Notes: generated by a model from the sequence alone, not told the origin. A DNA stretch of 64,000 bases from Paenibacillus zeirhizosphaerae (GCF_030705605.1 NZ_JAPCKK010000014.1:310001-374000), one strand, 5' to 3'. Positions 55,682-63,698 are shown, numbered from the stretch's first letter. A program made the numbers and translations.

Positions 55682-56596
55682 TTATTCTTCCGGCATCCCT
55701 GCAGCACGCCGCAGGTAATTTGCCAGATTGTTATAATGCTTCATGCCCGCTTGATCTCCGCCGCGCTGCGCTTTGTACCAAGCAGGAGAGAGCCAGCGGA
55801 ATATGATCTCCTGGGCGTTGGATTTCGGTAGCTTCTCTGGCAAAGGCATTCCGTCTACAGTAATGTCGGCAGCGACAGCACCCCGTAAGTTGTTCGCCAA
55901 GTTGTGGAAATGGGTCTTACCCACTTCGTCCCCCTCTTTCTGCTCAGCAAACCAAGCAGGCGACACGTAATTCTCAATCAGCGTAGTTGCGATGTATTCC
56001 GGCAGCGGTTCAAAATATGGTGCGGTCGGCACAATTGTTTCACCCTTCAACTCGGCAGCCACATCATAGATCAGATCCTTTAGGGTCTTGCCGATGGTCT
56101 TCAGCGCTTGGTCACAGTCACTCTTCCGGGAAGGGTCAAGCTGCTTGTGGCTCGGGATCTGCGTCAGGGGATTCTTGTTCCACTTGTTACAGCAGTAGGC
56201 CAGATACCAGACAAACCGTTTGTATGCCTCCAGCGTGTCGATCTTACCGCCGTAACACAGTTCGATGCCCAGGGCGATGTCGTTCGCATCATCACCATAC
56301 CGGTCATTGTCGGTCATAACATTGTATCGGACATGCCAGGCCTTCTCTGCTCGATCCGCGCCAGTGCCGGTCGGGATGATCTCCAGTATCTGCTTATCAT
56401 CCACAAACACCTGTGCCGACGCGTCCCGGTCTGTCATCGTATTGAAATAGTTGTCCGCCGTGGCTCCCGGATTGCCGGTATCGTGGGCAACAAAAAAGCC
56501 CGGAGTACCCGACACAAGCCGGGTTCCAGGCCTTACATTTGGACGCTTATCAATGTAGCGCCGCTCGATCTGATATTTATTTGGATTGAAGCTCAT
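55682..56596 (-). CDS. Phage N-acetylmuramoyl-L-alanine amidase (endolysin)
   Basis: 304 residues from the ATG at 56596, which follows AGGAGGAG. The N-terminal ~190 residues are an Amidase_2/PGRP-type zinc amidase: FFVAHDTGNPG with the first zinc histidine (residue 38), AWHVRYNV, ALGIELCYGG and SHKQLDPSRKSDC with the later ligands. After ~215 come two copies of a ~40-residue motif: SPAWFAEQKEGD...HNLANNLRGA and SPAWYKAQRGGD...NNLANYLRRA, probably cell-wall-binding or linker repeats. The 5' end overlaps the holin gene by 20 bases. Confidence 0.9.
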   Translation of the reverse strand: MSFNPNKYQIERRYIDKRPNVRPGTRLVSGTPGFFVAHDTGNPGATADNYFNTMTDRDASAQVFVDDKQILEIIPTGTGADRAEKAWHVRYNVMTDNDRYGDDANDIALGIELCYGGKIDTLEAYKRFVWYLAYCCNKWNKNPLTQIPSHKQLDPSRKSDCDQALKTIGKTLKDLIYDVAAELKGETIVPTAPYFEPLPEYIATTLIENYVSPAWFAEQKEGDEVGKTHFHNLANNLRGAVAADITVDGMPLPEKLPKSNAQEIIFRWLSPAWYKAQRGGDQAGMKHYNNLANYLRRAAGMPEE

Positions 56597-57011
56597 GGTT
56601 CTCCTCCTTCTTCTGTTCCCCGGATTTTGATTCAAAAATTTTCACCGCATTGCTCAGTACCGCTGGCATCGGTACCCCCATCCTGCCGACATTCTCAATG
56701 ACGGATAGCAGCTCATTCGCCAAGTAAAAGAAAATAACAGCATCCCGGAAATAGTGAGAGCCGCCGAGAATCTGATCAATCATGTGGGCCATGCCGACCA
56801 TTAAGAATATGGCCACCTTCCTGGCGATGCCATAATAACCAACCCGGCTTTTCAGATCTCCATTGATCCAGGCTGCCGCCCAGCCGGTGAAAAAATCAAT
56901 GATGACCATCCACCACAGCAATGCCAGCATGGTTGTCCAACCGCCGAAGAAGTACCCGATCATGGCACCCCCGGCCAATCCCTTAATAATCTGATCTATC
57001 TTTTCATTCAT
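56577..57011 (-). CDS. Phage holin (TcdE / phage_holin_4 family)
   Basis: A 144-residue protein with three or four membrane segments (GGAMIGYFFGGWTTMLALLW, MVIIDFFTGWAAAW, IARKVAIFLMVGMAHMID, DAVIFFYLANELLSVIENV), the ARKVAIFL and NELLSVIENVGRMGVPMP motifs typical of TcdE/UtxA holins. GGGGGAAAAGGT precedes the ATG at 57011; the frame opens 18 bases earlier. It opens the membrane for the amidase encoded next. Confidence 0.9.
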   Translation of the reverse strand: MNEKIDQIIKGLAGGAMIGYFFGGWTTMLALLWWMVIIDFFTGWAAAWINGDLKSRVGYYGIARKVAIFLMVGMAHMIDQILGGSHYFRDAVIFFYLANELLSVIENVGRMGVPMPAVLSNAVKIFESKSGEQKKEENHELQSK

Positions 57012-57133
57012 ACCTTTTCCCCCTATCATAATTAGAGCCCCCAGATCGGGTCCGAGGGCATGAAAATAAAAACGCCTATGAGCCTACTAAGAATGCAAGC
57101 TCAGGAAACATTCCACCGGACGTCATTATAGAG

Positions 57134-57367
57134 TTGGACTCAAATTGCGGGAATGCCATAAAATTACATGGAATAGACGCCCTACAACCAAAGAAAGAAA
57201 GGCGCTCATCCATGAAAAAGGATCCTAAACAACTGAATGATACAAGGCCTGTAGACGCTTTGCAAAAAGAGGTAGAACGTTTGCGCATGGAGAACGCTTA
57301 TCTAAAAAAGTTGAATGCCTTAGTTCAAAACAAGGGAAAATCACCAAACAAGACAAAGCGCAAGTAG
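57134..57367 (+). pseudogene. IS3 OrfA, N-terminally truncated
   Basis: The 77-codon frame has only the C-terminal half of an IS150-type OrfA: LQPKKERRSSMKKDPKQ, then the leucine-zipper-like VERLRMENAYLKKLNALV. The N-terminal helix-turn-helix region is missing. A canonical slippery heptamer A-AAA-AAG lies at 57304-57310; a -1 shift there enters the OrfB frame, which is open from that point. Confidence 0.8.
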
Positions 57368-57393
57368 TCTATGAACTAAGGAACGAATTTTCG

Positions 57394-58206
57394 GTGAAAG
57401 CACTCCTACAGCTCGCAGATATCCCACGTAGCACGTACTACTACTGGGTGAATACATTAAATATGCCGGACAAAGACTCTGAGTTAAAAGACATGATTCA
57501 AGCGATTTACGAGGAGCATCAGGGGCGTTACGGCTATCGCCGTATTCAAGATGAGTTAGTGAATCGCGGTCATCGTGTTAATCATAAGAAGGTGCAACGT
57601 TTGATGAAGGTATTAGGCTTAAAAAGCCTGGTACGCATGAAGAAGTATCGTTCATATAAAGGCTCGATTGGCAAGGTTGCACCAAACATTTTAGAACGTA
57701 ACTTCCACGCTGAAAAGCCAAATGAAAAGTGGGTTACCGATATAACTGAATTTAAATTATTTGGAGAAAAACTATATTTATCTCCTATGTTAGATCTGTA
57801 TAATGGGGAAATCATTACGTATACGATCGGCTCAAGACCAGTCTATTCCCTTGTTTCAACGATGTTAGATCAATCATTCCATCGACTAAAGGATGAAGAT
57901 ACGCCCCTGATTCATTCCGATCAAGGCTGGCATTATCAGATGAAACCGTATCGCCATACCCTCAAAGAACGGGGTCTCAAGCAAAGTATGTCCCGTAAAG
58001 GTAACTGCTACGACAATGCCGTCATCGAGAATTTTTTCGGCATCATGAAATCTGAATTTCTGTATTTAATGGAATTCGAAAGTATCGCACATTTTAAACA
58101 AGAGTTATCAACATACATCGATTATTACAATAACAAGCGAATTAAGGCAAAACTAAAAGGCATGAGTCCGGTACAGTACCGAACTCATGCCCAACAAGTT
58201 GCCTAA
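57394..58206 (+). CDS. IS3-family transposase OrfB (DDE catalytic part)
   Basis: The 270 residues from the first ATG include the whole rve domain: HGRYGYRRI-type HTH_21 segment (here HQGRYGYRRIQDELV), WVTDITEF (first D), IHSDQGWHYQM (second D) and NCYDNAVIENFFG with the catalytic E in the following MKSE. The frame is open back to the slippery site at 57304, so the natural product is an OrfAB fusion. The catalytic triad appears intact, but with the left end and OrfA N-terminus gone the element should be immobile. Confidence 0.9.
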   Translation: MKALLQLADIPRSTYYYWVNTLNMPDKDSELKDMIQAIYEEHQGRYGYRRIQDELVNRGHRVNHKKVQRLMKVLGLKSLVRMKKYRSYKGSIGKVAPNILERNFHAEKPNEKWVTDITEFKLFGEKLYLSPMLDLYNGEIITYTIGSRPVYSLVSTMLDQSFHRLKDEDTPLIHSDQGWHYQMKPYRHTLKERGLKQSMSRKGNCYDNAVIENFFGIMKSEFLYLMEFESIAHFKQELSTYIDYYNNKRIKAKLKGMSPVQYRTHAQQVA

Positions 58207-58225
58207 TGATATAACCTGTCTAACT

Positions 58226-59491
58226 TTATGGGGTCACTTCATTGAGGTCCGAGACCTCATATCCGTCCAAGGCATACCAAATAGCCGAAAAGATATGAGG
58301 GTCAATGCTGAACTGGTCCTCTATAATCTCACCGGCTTTGTCTACTGCATATGTCAGCTCCTTCAGCTCATCCACCGTATTCGGGCAATTGCTGGAGCAT
58401 ATGATCTTCTTGAACCTCTTCACTTTCTTGGTGTACTGGAGCCTGCTGCCTGCAAACTTCTTAGCTGCGCGCATATTGAACCCCATTTGCCTGAAGAACT
58501 GAATGGTCTTTGGTTCCGCGCTGTCAGCTCGGATCAGCTCACCAGTCCCCCTGAATTCGGCAATATCCTCGGCCGTCCGGTCATCCGTCATCTGATTTCG
58601 GTAATATTCCCAATGGATATACAGGATCTTTGACGTATGATCCACCGTAACCCTGAGCAGTGCGTTGTATGACTCCTCGAATCCAAAGTCCATACCTGCC
58701 CGGTCTATCGGATTCCGGATACGCTGTACCGCTTCCATGACAGCCTCATGCGGCCACTCCTCAAACTGCGGCAGGACTAGCTTGCCGTTAATGCCAAAAC
58801 GCCCCTTGCGGGCCACGCGGTACAGATCTGGGTCATGCTGCTTCAGGTCCTCTAACTGCTCGATGTAGGATGACGGCAGGAACAGGTTATCATCGGCAAC
58901 AGAATGGTGATAGTACGTGTCATTGACCACCTTAATACGATCCTGATACAGTTCCTTATCATCCAGCACATGAACTTTTGCCTTGGTGTCTTTGAAAAAG
59001 TACTTATAGCACCAGTCGGCTGTACTGACCGGATTGGTGGACAAGATCATATGCAGTTTGAGTGTCGGATGCCGAAGACGGCCTATCAACTCCTTGAATC
59101 CCTCATACTTTACCTCAGAACACTCTTCTAGCCAGATGATAGACACATTGTGAATTGACTTAAGCTTCGCTGGCTTATCCATCCCTTTGAAGATAATCTT
59201 CGAACCGTTTGGAAAACGAATCTGCAGCGGGGATATGCCCGTTTTGACCTTCCCCTCCAGGCCAAGATCGACAATGATCTCGGACAAGAGTGAATATATC
59301 GAATCCCGGTGAGTATCGTACACTTCCCGAACGACAAGCGCCGTCCGCTTCTCAGCCAACAGCTTCATGATGAGCTTCAGGGCAACGTGATAACTTTTAC
59401 TGCTTCCATAGCCGCCGACCAGGAAATAAAATTTATGATTCCAGTCAAATAAAAAATCCTCGAAATGAGGATTCACTTCCTTCACCGTCAT
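58226..59491 (-). CDS. Phage terminase large subunit, 3' end replaced by the IS
   Basis: A 421-codon terminase of the PBSX/XtmB type. ATPase: Walker A-like [10 protein letters not shown], Walker [11 protein letters not shown], then [10 protein letters not shown]. Nuclease: [21 protein letters not shown] and the C-terminal [17 protein letters not shown]. The last codons (Glu-Val-Thr-Pro-stop) come from the IS3 terminal repeat, so a few natural residues at most are lost (PBSX XtmB is about 433 residues). It overlaps the small subunit gene by four bases. Without portal and capsid genes it has no obvious use. Confidence 0.88.
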   Translation of the reverse strand: MTVKEVNPHFEDFLFDWNHKFYFLVGGYGSSKSYHVALKLIMKLLAEKRTALVVREVYDTHRDSIYSLLSEIIVDLGLEGKVKTGISPLQIRFPNGSKIIFKGMDKPAKLKSIHNVSIIWLEECSEVKYEGFKELIGRLRHPTLKLHMILSTNPVSTADWCYKYFFKDTKAKVHVLDDKELYQDRIKVVNDTYYHHSVADDNLFLPSSYIEQLEDLKQHDPDLYRVARKGRFGINGKLVLPQFEEWPHEAVMEAVQRIRNPIDRAGMDFGFEESYNALLRVTVDHTSKILYIHWEYYRNQMTDDRTAEDIAEFRGTGELIRADSAEPKTIQFFRQMGFNMRAAKKFAGSRLQYTKKVKRFKKIICSSNCPNTVDELKELTYAVDKAGEIIEDQFSIDPHIFSAIWYALDGYEVSDLNEVTP

Positions 59492-60198
59492 GGCCGCTCA
59501 CCCTTCCGAGTGATGACGATCTCAATCGGCTTATCGTCGTCTTTGGCAACCTTTTGATCAAGCAGGGCAACCTCGCCTTTCAGCTTCTGGATCCGCAGCT
59601 GCTGCTCATTATCAGCAAGGCCCTGGCGGCACATTTCCTCATACCGCTTGATCAGGCTCTGCAGCGTCGCCATGGCCCGGCTCTGCGCTTGTAAAAAGGC
59701 TGCGTGCTTGTCCCAAGCCTGCTGCACTTCCCATGCTTGGGAATAAGATGAGTCGCCGTTCTTCTCCTCGATCAGCGTTGTGGTTGTGTCCTGCTGATCC
59801 CGAACATACATGAGCTGCTGCGCCCGGATAATGGCTGCGTGCTGAATAACGATGCTGTCCCAAAGCATATCCAAGGGTGAACGGGTCTCAAGCTGCTGCA
59901 GTATCTCCCGGGTTTCATCCGGCAGGTACTTGGCAAACAGGCCATGTGTCACAGCGTTTGAGTTGCCCTTAGGAGCCGACCCGCCGCGATTCCCCTTGGC
60001 GTTTTGATTGCCTGGGGGTGCACCTGGTCGTTTGGTATGCATACCTTTGGAAGAGGGTGCGCCCCTATCTCTATTCCAGCCGTGCCGCTGCTTCCAGCTC
60101 TTAACGGTGTTCAGGGAAACCTCATACTTCTCCGCGATCTCTTTATATTTAAGCCCGGCCTGATAATCCTGTTCGGCCAAAATGTGCTTGTCGGCCAT
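59488..60198 (-). CDS. Phage terminase small subunit
   Basis: A 236-residue DNA-binding packaging protein. An N-terminal helix-turn-helix ([31 protein letters not shown]) is followed by the [16 protein letters not shown] segment typical of phBC6A51/XtmA-type small subunits, a [16 protein letters not shown] motif and a helical C-terminal oligomerisation region. It recognises phage DNA and hands it to the large subunit, whose start overlaps its end. Confidence 0.9.
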   Translation of the reverse strand: MADKHILAEQDYQAGLKYKEIAEKYEVSLNTVKSWKQRHGWNRDRGAPSSKGMHTKRPGAPPGNQNAKGNRGGSAPKGNSNAVTHGLFAKYLPDETREILQQLETRSPLDMLWDSIVIQHAAIIRAQQLMYVRDQQDTTTTLIEEKNGDSSYSQAWEVQQAWDKHAAFLQAQSRAMATLQSLIKRYEEMCRQGLADNEQQLRIQKLKGEVALLDQKVAKDDDKPIEIVITRKGERP

Positions 60199-60316
60199 TT
60201 ACATCACCACCACCTCCGCCGATTGTGTTTGTTTTGTATGTAAAATCTGTAAATTAAAAAAAGCCACTCGTTTGAGTGACTCCTAAAAAAACTTAAGAAT
60301 TATTCTTCTTCAGCAA

Positions 60317-60883
60317 TCATCTATCCGGATCATAAGTAACATACAGAAAAAGTGTTTTTAAATTTCGAATCGAAATAAGAATTGAATGCGCTGTAATAGA
60401 CAGCCACACTACGGCGCAAATCCACCCCCAGATAGGAACCGCCATCTTTAGATCTGTAGGTATAAAAGAGCCAGCATAATACAGTGAAATACTTAACAGA
60501 ACCACAATTAACTGTATGCTAACTGCCCAGGTGAAAAAGGTAACTAGAACATCATAAACAGGTTTTCCATTTGAATCCAGATGACTCCTTAATTTTTTTA
60601 CGTTATCACCAATTGCAGAAATTACAGTGATACTTGTGAGATTGAAGCCAGCAAGGATTGAAATAGCTGCAATAACTTGACCACTCAGATCTCTAAACTT
60701 CGAAATGAGGTCTTTAAAATCAGAAATATAAAATGATGTCCACCAAATCAGGAGTGATGATATTAAGAAAGGCAGGAAAACATCAGTAATAAGCTCAGAT
60801 CGGGAAGAATTTTTCCAGTAATTCTTAAAAGTCACCCATGGAAAATTATTTGCCTTTAAGAACTTTTTGATACTTCCTGCCAT
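60317..60883 (-). CDS. Four-helix membrane protein of unknown function (prophage cargo)
   Basis: A 188-residue protein with four membrane segments at about 32-53, 67-91, 112-137 and 147-172, a basic N-terminus and a short hydrophilic tail. It is clearly more AT-rich than the terminase genes. It starts six bases after the stop of the 297-residue gene, whose last codons double as its ribosome site (GGGAGTG), so the two are coupled. I do not recognise the family. The arrangement recalls two-gene phage-exclusion pairs with a four-helix membrane partner (RexB, KwaA), but no sequence match can be shown here. Confidence 0.7.
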   Translation of the reverse strand: MAGSIKKFLKANNFPWVTFKNYWKNSSRSELITDVFLPFLISSLLIWWTSFYISDFKDLISKFRDLSGQVIAAISILAGFNLTSITVISAIGDNVKKLRSHLDSNGKPVYDVLVTFFTWAVSIQLIVVLLSISLYYAGSFIPTDLKMAVPIWGWICAVVWLSITAHSILISIRNLKTLFLYVTYDPDR

Positions 60884-60889
60884 TTAATA

Positions 60890-61783
60890 TCACTCCCTTA
60901 ATTTCCTCCGTTGATTTGCCACTTCTTTCAGAACATTTTCAACGGATGTAAGCATCGGTTGATTATTTGTATCTACTTCAACTCTTCGTCTGTATTGCTC
61001 TTGTGAATCATCAAGTTTTATTACCTTTTCAGCACCAGCTAATTTGCCTCGGACTACGATCTTAGTTACACCTTGCTGGTCTTTGTACTTTTTAACCAGA
61101 GGTAGAACTCCCTTTAATCCCGATCTCTGATATTTAGCTTCAAATTCAAGCTTAACATCTGTTGCAGAAATCTCTTCGACATCATTTTGAAGGGCCCTGA
61201 CCGCTTCATTTTCATCTGCCGCTATTTCAGTCTTCGATACTTCAATTTCAATTTTGTGAACAGTATTAAGCTGTCGAATACTTTCAAAGAAGTTATTTTC
61301 GAGAAGTGTACAAATCTGAATAAAAGTCAGATTTCTTCGCCGAATCACTTCAGCTCCAAGTGTTTCAATGTATTCCTCAAATCTTGGTCTGTTTAATCTT
61401 ATGTTGCTTTGAAGAAGCAACAAGCCATCTACTTTTTTGATTAAAAAGTATGTAGCCTCTGTCTCCCCTTCCCGGACTAATTTAGGATTAGGTCGCAGAG
61501 TCAATTGATCAGCATGAAGCAATTCTCCAGTTGTACCATATTCGGCCGATAAGAAACGTCCAAAAATGTAGTGCTCATCTTCTTCAAAGTAATCTAAATA
61601 CATTAACCATGAATCGTTATATCGACGTGTCCGCTGTTCAACTGCTAAAGTGAAAATTTCAGCCCATAATTCACTCACAATTGCTGCGTCCCACATGATA
61701 GCGTCAGTTTGATTCCGAGTTGAAGTATCAAGGTAATGCAGGTCAATTTGGTAGGCGTTAAATCGTTTTGGCTTTTGTGGCAA
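60890..61783 (-). CDS. Soluble protein of unknown function (prophage cargo)
   Basis: A TTG start at 61783 has AGGAGGG six bases upstream and gives 297 residues beginning MPQKPKRFNAYQIDLHYLD; the open frame reaches 61858 without a ribosome site. The protein has no membrane segment. N-terminal half: alpha/beta with IMWDAAIVSELWAEIFTLAV, YFLIKKVDGLLLLQSNIRLN; C-terminal half: charged, with QNDVEEISATDVKLEFEAKY and a KIVVRGKLAGAEKVIKLDD strand pair. Lower GC than the surroundings. Coupled to the membrane protein downstream. Family not recognised; a phage-encoded sensor-type role is a guess. Confidence 0.68.
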   Translation of the reverse strand: MPQKPKRFNAYQIDLHYLDTSTRNQTDAIMWDAAIVSELWAEIFTLAVEQRTRRYNDSWLMYLDYFEEDEHYIFGRFLSAEYGTTGELLHADQLTLRPNPKLVREGETEATYFLIKKVDGLLLLQSNIRLNRPRFEEYIETLGAEVIRRRNLTFIQICTLLENNFFESIRQLNTVHKIEIEVSKTEIAADENEAVRALQNDVEEISATDVKLEFEAKYQRSGLKGVLPLVKKYKDQQGVTKIVVRGKLAGAEKVIKLDDSQEQYRRRVEVDTNNQPMLTSVENVLKEVANQRRKLRE

Positions 61784-61913
61784 ATTTATCCCTCCTAATA
61801 CCGGATAATTTCTACACCTTTCGCCAAAACCCTTCTTTAGTCTCGCTTTATTACCCAAAAATAAATATTACACTTCTTTTGACCCATGACTTTAGTTCGC
61901 ATTTCATTTAAAA

Positions 61914-61942
61914 AAGAGCCCCCGGTTATGGAGGGCTCGTTA
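61914..61942. terminator. Hairpin upstream of the two-gene cargo operon
   Basis: AGAGCCC...GGGCTCG arms, with A6 on the left (T6 on the - strand). It would end transcription coming from the sigma-like gene, so the cargo operon probably has its own promoter between here and 61783. Confidence 0.7.
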
Positions 61943-62018
61943 ATAGACAGACTTATGGTGGGTATGCTGTATGACACGTTGTACGACAGTACGTACGACA
62001 AGATCACAAAAATTCTTT

Positions 62019-62170
62019 TTAAATCTTATCCTTAGCCCGTGTAATATAAACCTGCACAGACCGTCTTGACAGCACCAGCTTACTCGATATCTCCTGCATT
62101 GTCAAGCCCTGCGCCATATGCAGCAGGAAGCATGTCCGCTCTCTATCACTCAACGCATGGCCCATCGCCT
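62019..62170 (-). pseudogene. Phage sigma-70 region 4-like gene, N-terminus removed at attR
   Basis: The frame reads MGHALSDRERTCFLLHMAQG, then LTMQEISSKLVLSRRSV and a basic tail ending AKDKI. This is a sigma region 4/helix-turn-helix, the pattern of small phage late regulators that precede terminase in Paenibacillus phages. Normal proteins are two to three times longer; the coding sequence runs directly into the 48-base att copy, which would encode unrelated residues. Confidence 0.72.
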
Positions 62171-62218
62171 TTGACAGGGTGGGGGTCAGTGGTTCGAGCC
62201 CACTACAGATCATAGCCG
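62171..62218 (+). repeat. attR: 48-base direct repeat, copy 2
   Basis: Identical to 54721-54768 (3' half of tRNA-Val plus six bases). It is followed by a second terminator, probably that of the original tRNA gene before integration. Confidence 0.93.
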
Positions 62219-62219
62219 A

Positions 62220-62250
62220 AATCCCTTGAAGCGTAAGGCTTCAGGGGATT
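62220..62250 (+). terminator. Terminator after attR (original tRNA terminator)
   Basis: AATCCCTTGAAGC-GTAAG-GCTTCAGGGGATTTTT; a long stem with T5. Confidence 0.85.
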
Positions 62251-62440
62251 TTTGTTTTTTCGAAAAATTTGTATTGCTATTGGGTTGGGGTCCATTTAGG
62301 GTCCGCTTGAAATATGCATATAAAAAAGAACCCAAGTAGGGTTCTTCAGGTTGTTGACAAAGCCCTGTTTTTTGGGGGCTCGTTTGGATAATTAAATGAA
62401 TTCCTGAAGTATTGAGCATTATGAAAACAAAAAGATCGCC

Positions 62441-62592
62441 CTATCCGACCAGCTTGGCCAGGTGGTTGACGATCTTCTTGACGTTTTGGCAGATGGCAGT
62501 CATGAGCGCTTGCTCCAAGACTTTTTTATGTTCTGCGGCAAGCGAAATTTTGGTGTTTAGGCTGCTTTCTATAAAAAAGAGGCTTGACTTTG
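62441..62592 (-). pseudogene. C-terminal remnant of an IS1182-type transposase
   Basis: On the - strand the frame ends KKVLEQALMTAICQNV, KKIVNHLAKLVG and stop, about 50 residues, the usual C-terminus of IS1182/DDE_Tnp_1 transposases. Nothing upstream continues it. The rest of 62251-62671 holds a small hairpin (AAGAACCC...GGGTTCTT near 62321) and no other gene. Confidence 0.7.
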
Positions 62593-62671
62593 GAATGAGA
62601 TTAGACAGGTACTTGACACCTGTGTGCTATATTTAATAGGTAATAAGCAACAATTTTCCAGGGAGGCACTA

Positions 62672-63277
62672 ATGTTTCAGCATATCAATCAAAACTATAC
62701 AGAAGTAGACTTCAGCATACAGGATTTAAGATACGGTGAACTCATAAACTGTATTTTTAACCGCTGCTCGTTTGCTAACGGGTCACTGGAGGAGATTACA
62801 TCCAGTAACTGCCGCTTCATGGAGTGTGATTTCCGTGGGACCTTATTGAATGGCTCAATTCATAAAGAAAGCGCGTTTGAGAATTGTAACTTTAGTAGTG
62901 CCAATTTCTTTGTTTCCAAATTTGAGGATTGCAAAATGATGGGCTCTGAATTTCCTAACTCAAATCTGGACGGGATCTCCATTATTCAAGGCGACTGGTC
63001 ATATACCAACTTGAGACATGCCCGGTTAGCCAGGCAGGATTTACGTGGTGTTAAATTTTTTGAGGCTGACTTATCAGGAGCTAATTTAGAAAAATCCGAT
63101 TTAAGGAATAGCGATCTGACCATGGCGATACTGGCAAAAGCGAGTTTGCAGGGGGCTGATGTAAGGGGATCTATTATGGAAGGAGTAGATTTCAAGACAT
63201 TTAACTTGACTGGTATGAGAATGGATAAGGAGCAGTGTGTATTGGTTGCTCTTTCTCATGGTGCTAAAGTAGTTTAG
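62672..63277 (+). CDS. Pentapeptide-repeat protein (Qnr-like)
   Basis: A 201-residue protein made almost wholly of A(D/N)LXX-type pentapeptide repeats: CSFANG, CRFMECDFRGTLL, ANFFVSKFEDCKM, LSGANLEKSDLRNSDLTMA, ASLQGADVRGSIMEGVDF. The ending FNLTGMRMDKEQCVLVALSHGA resembles the C-terminal capping helix of Qnr/McbG-type gyrase-protecting proteins, which are DNA-mimicking right-handed beta helices of 200-218 residues. CAGGGAGG precedes the ATG at 62672; the frame opens 48 bases earlier. Whether it protects gyrase from quinolones is inference; other pentapeptide proteins do unrelated things. Confidence 0.82.
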   Translation: MFQHINQNYTEVDFSIQDLRYGELINCIFNRCSFANGSLEEITSSNCRFMECDFRGTLLNGSIHKESAFENCNFSSANFFVSKFEDCKMMGSEFPNSNLDGISIIQGDWSYTNLRHARLARQDLRGVKFFEADLSGANLEKSDLRNSDLTMAILAKASLQGADVRGSIMEGVDFKTFNLTGMRMDKEQCVLVALSHGAKVV

Positions 63278-63368
63278 TTATTAATCAAGCTTATAATAAC
63301 ACTTTTATAGCGCTTGACGAGCAAAACTGACTAAGTAATTATGTATGGTGTACAAGCTTGCCCCTATA

Positions 63369-63407
63369 AATAACGAGTCGCCGAAAATAAATCGACGACT
63401 CGTTATT
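63369..63407. terminator. Hairpin after the pentapeptide-repeat gene
   Basis: AATAACGAGTCG and CGACTCGTTATT pair perfectly over 12 bases between convergent genes. Confidence 0.78.
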
Positions 63408-63467
63408 GTAATTTCGTTCAAAAATGTCTGTCACTAACATTTGCTGCGGAGCTTCCTCGTTAGGACA

Positions 63468-63698
63468 TCACTCCGTTTTATCCACTTTAGTCTCAGAATT
63501 AGATCGTGCGGCCTGACCATCCACATACGCCTCGGACAACATATATATGGCAGTAGAGCCGAATGCGCCGATCAGTCCAACTATTTTAACCGTAACATCC
63601 GAATCGCTTGAATAGCCGAAAAGCGCAAGGCCCGCAGTTACCAGGCCAGCTAGAAGGGCCCAAAATTTCCGACTCGCCAGCTTTCTTTTCCAATCCAT
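63468..63698 (-). CDS. Small phage membrane protein (holin-like), second copy
   Basis: A 76-residue paralogue of the protein at 55440-55664: DWKRKLASRKFWALLAGLVT, a second hydrophobic segment and SEAYVDGQAA near the end. GGGAGG precedes the ATG. It lies outside the att-bounded prophage, so it belongs to a different phage remnant that probably continues past the right edge. Confidence 0.82.
   Translation of the reverse strand: MDWKRKLASRKFWALLAGLVTAGLALFGYSSDSDVTVKIVGLIGAFGSTAIYMLSEAYVDGQAARSNSETKVDKTE

Larger units (their letters stand above)
57120..58241 (+). mobile_element. IS3-family insertion sequence, left end lost
   Basis: The right end is intact: TGAAGTGACCCCATAAAG reads inward from 58241, the terminal repeat of IS3/IS150-type elements. 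No matching repeat is visible on the left, and orfA begins in its middle, so the left end was deleted. orfA and orfB are joined by a programmed -1 frameshift signal. The element lies between the holin gene and the 3' end of the terminase gene. Left boundary is approximate. Confidence 0.82.
54763..62218. mobile_element. Degenerate prophage integrated at tRNA-Val
   Basis: About 7.45 kb bounded by the 48-base repeats. Reading leftward from attR: a truncated sigma-like gene, the two-gene AT-rich operon, terminase small and large subunits, an IS3-type element, holin, amidase and a small holin-like gene. Integrase, repressor, replication, portal, capsid and tail genes are absent, so the element is a remnant or a minimal satellite, not a full phage. 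Packaging and lysis genes point to a PBSX/SPP1-like siphophage ancestor. Confidence 0.85.

Noticed and set aside
57076-57288. 70-residue - strand frame opposite OrfA
   Set aside because: Antisense shadow of the IS3 OrfA remnant, with no ribosome site.
61950-62000. Short repeats (gtacgac) near the end of the sigma-like gene
   Set aside because: Only two overlapping copies; they resemble a small palindromic stretch but are too short to call an operator or iteron array.
62210-62419. 69-residue - strand frame after attR
   Set aside because: It crosses two terminator hairpins, has no ribosome site, and the low-complexity GPQPNSNTNF stretch is not enough to call an integrase relic.
62412-62636. 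74-residue + strand frame
   Set aside because: It is the antisense of the transposase C-terminal remnant, which has a recognisable ending on the - strand.
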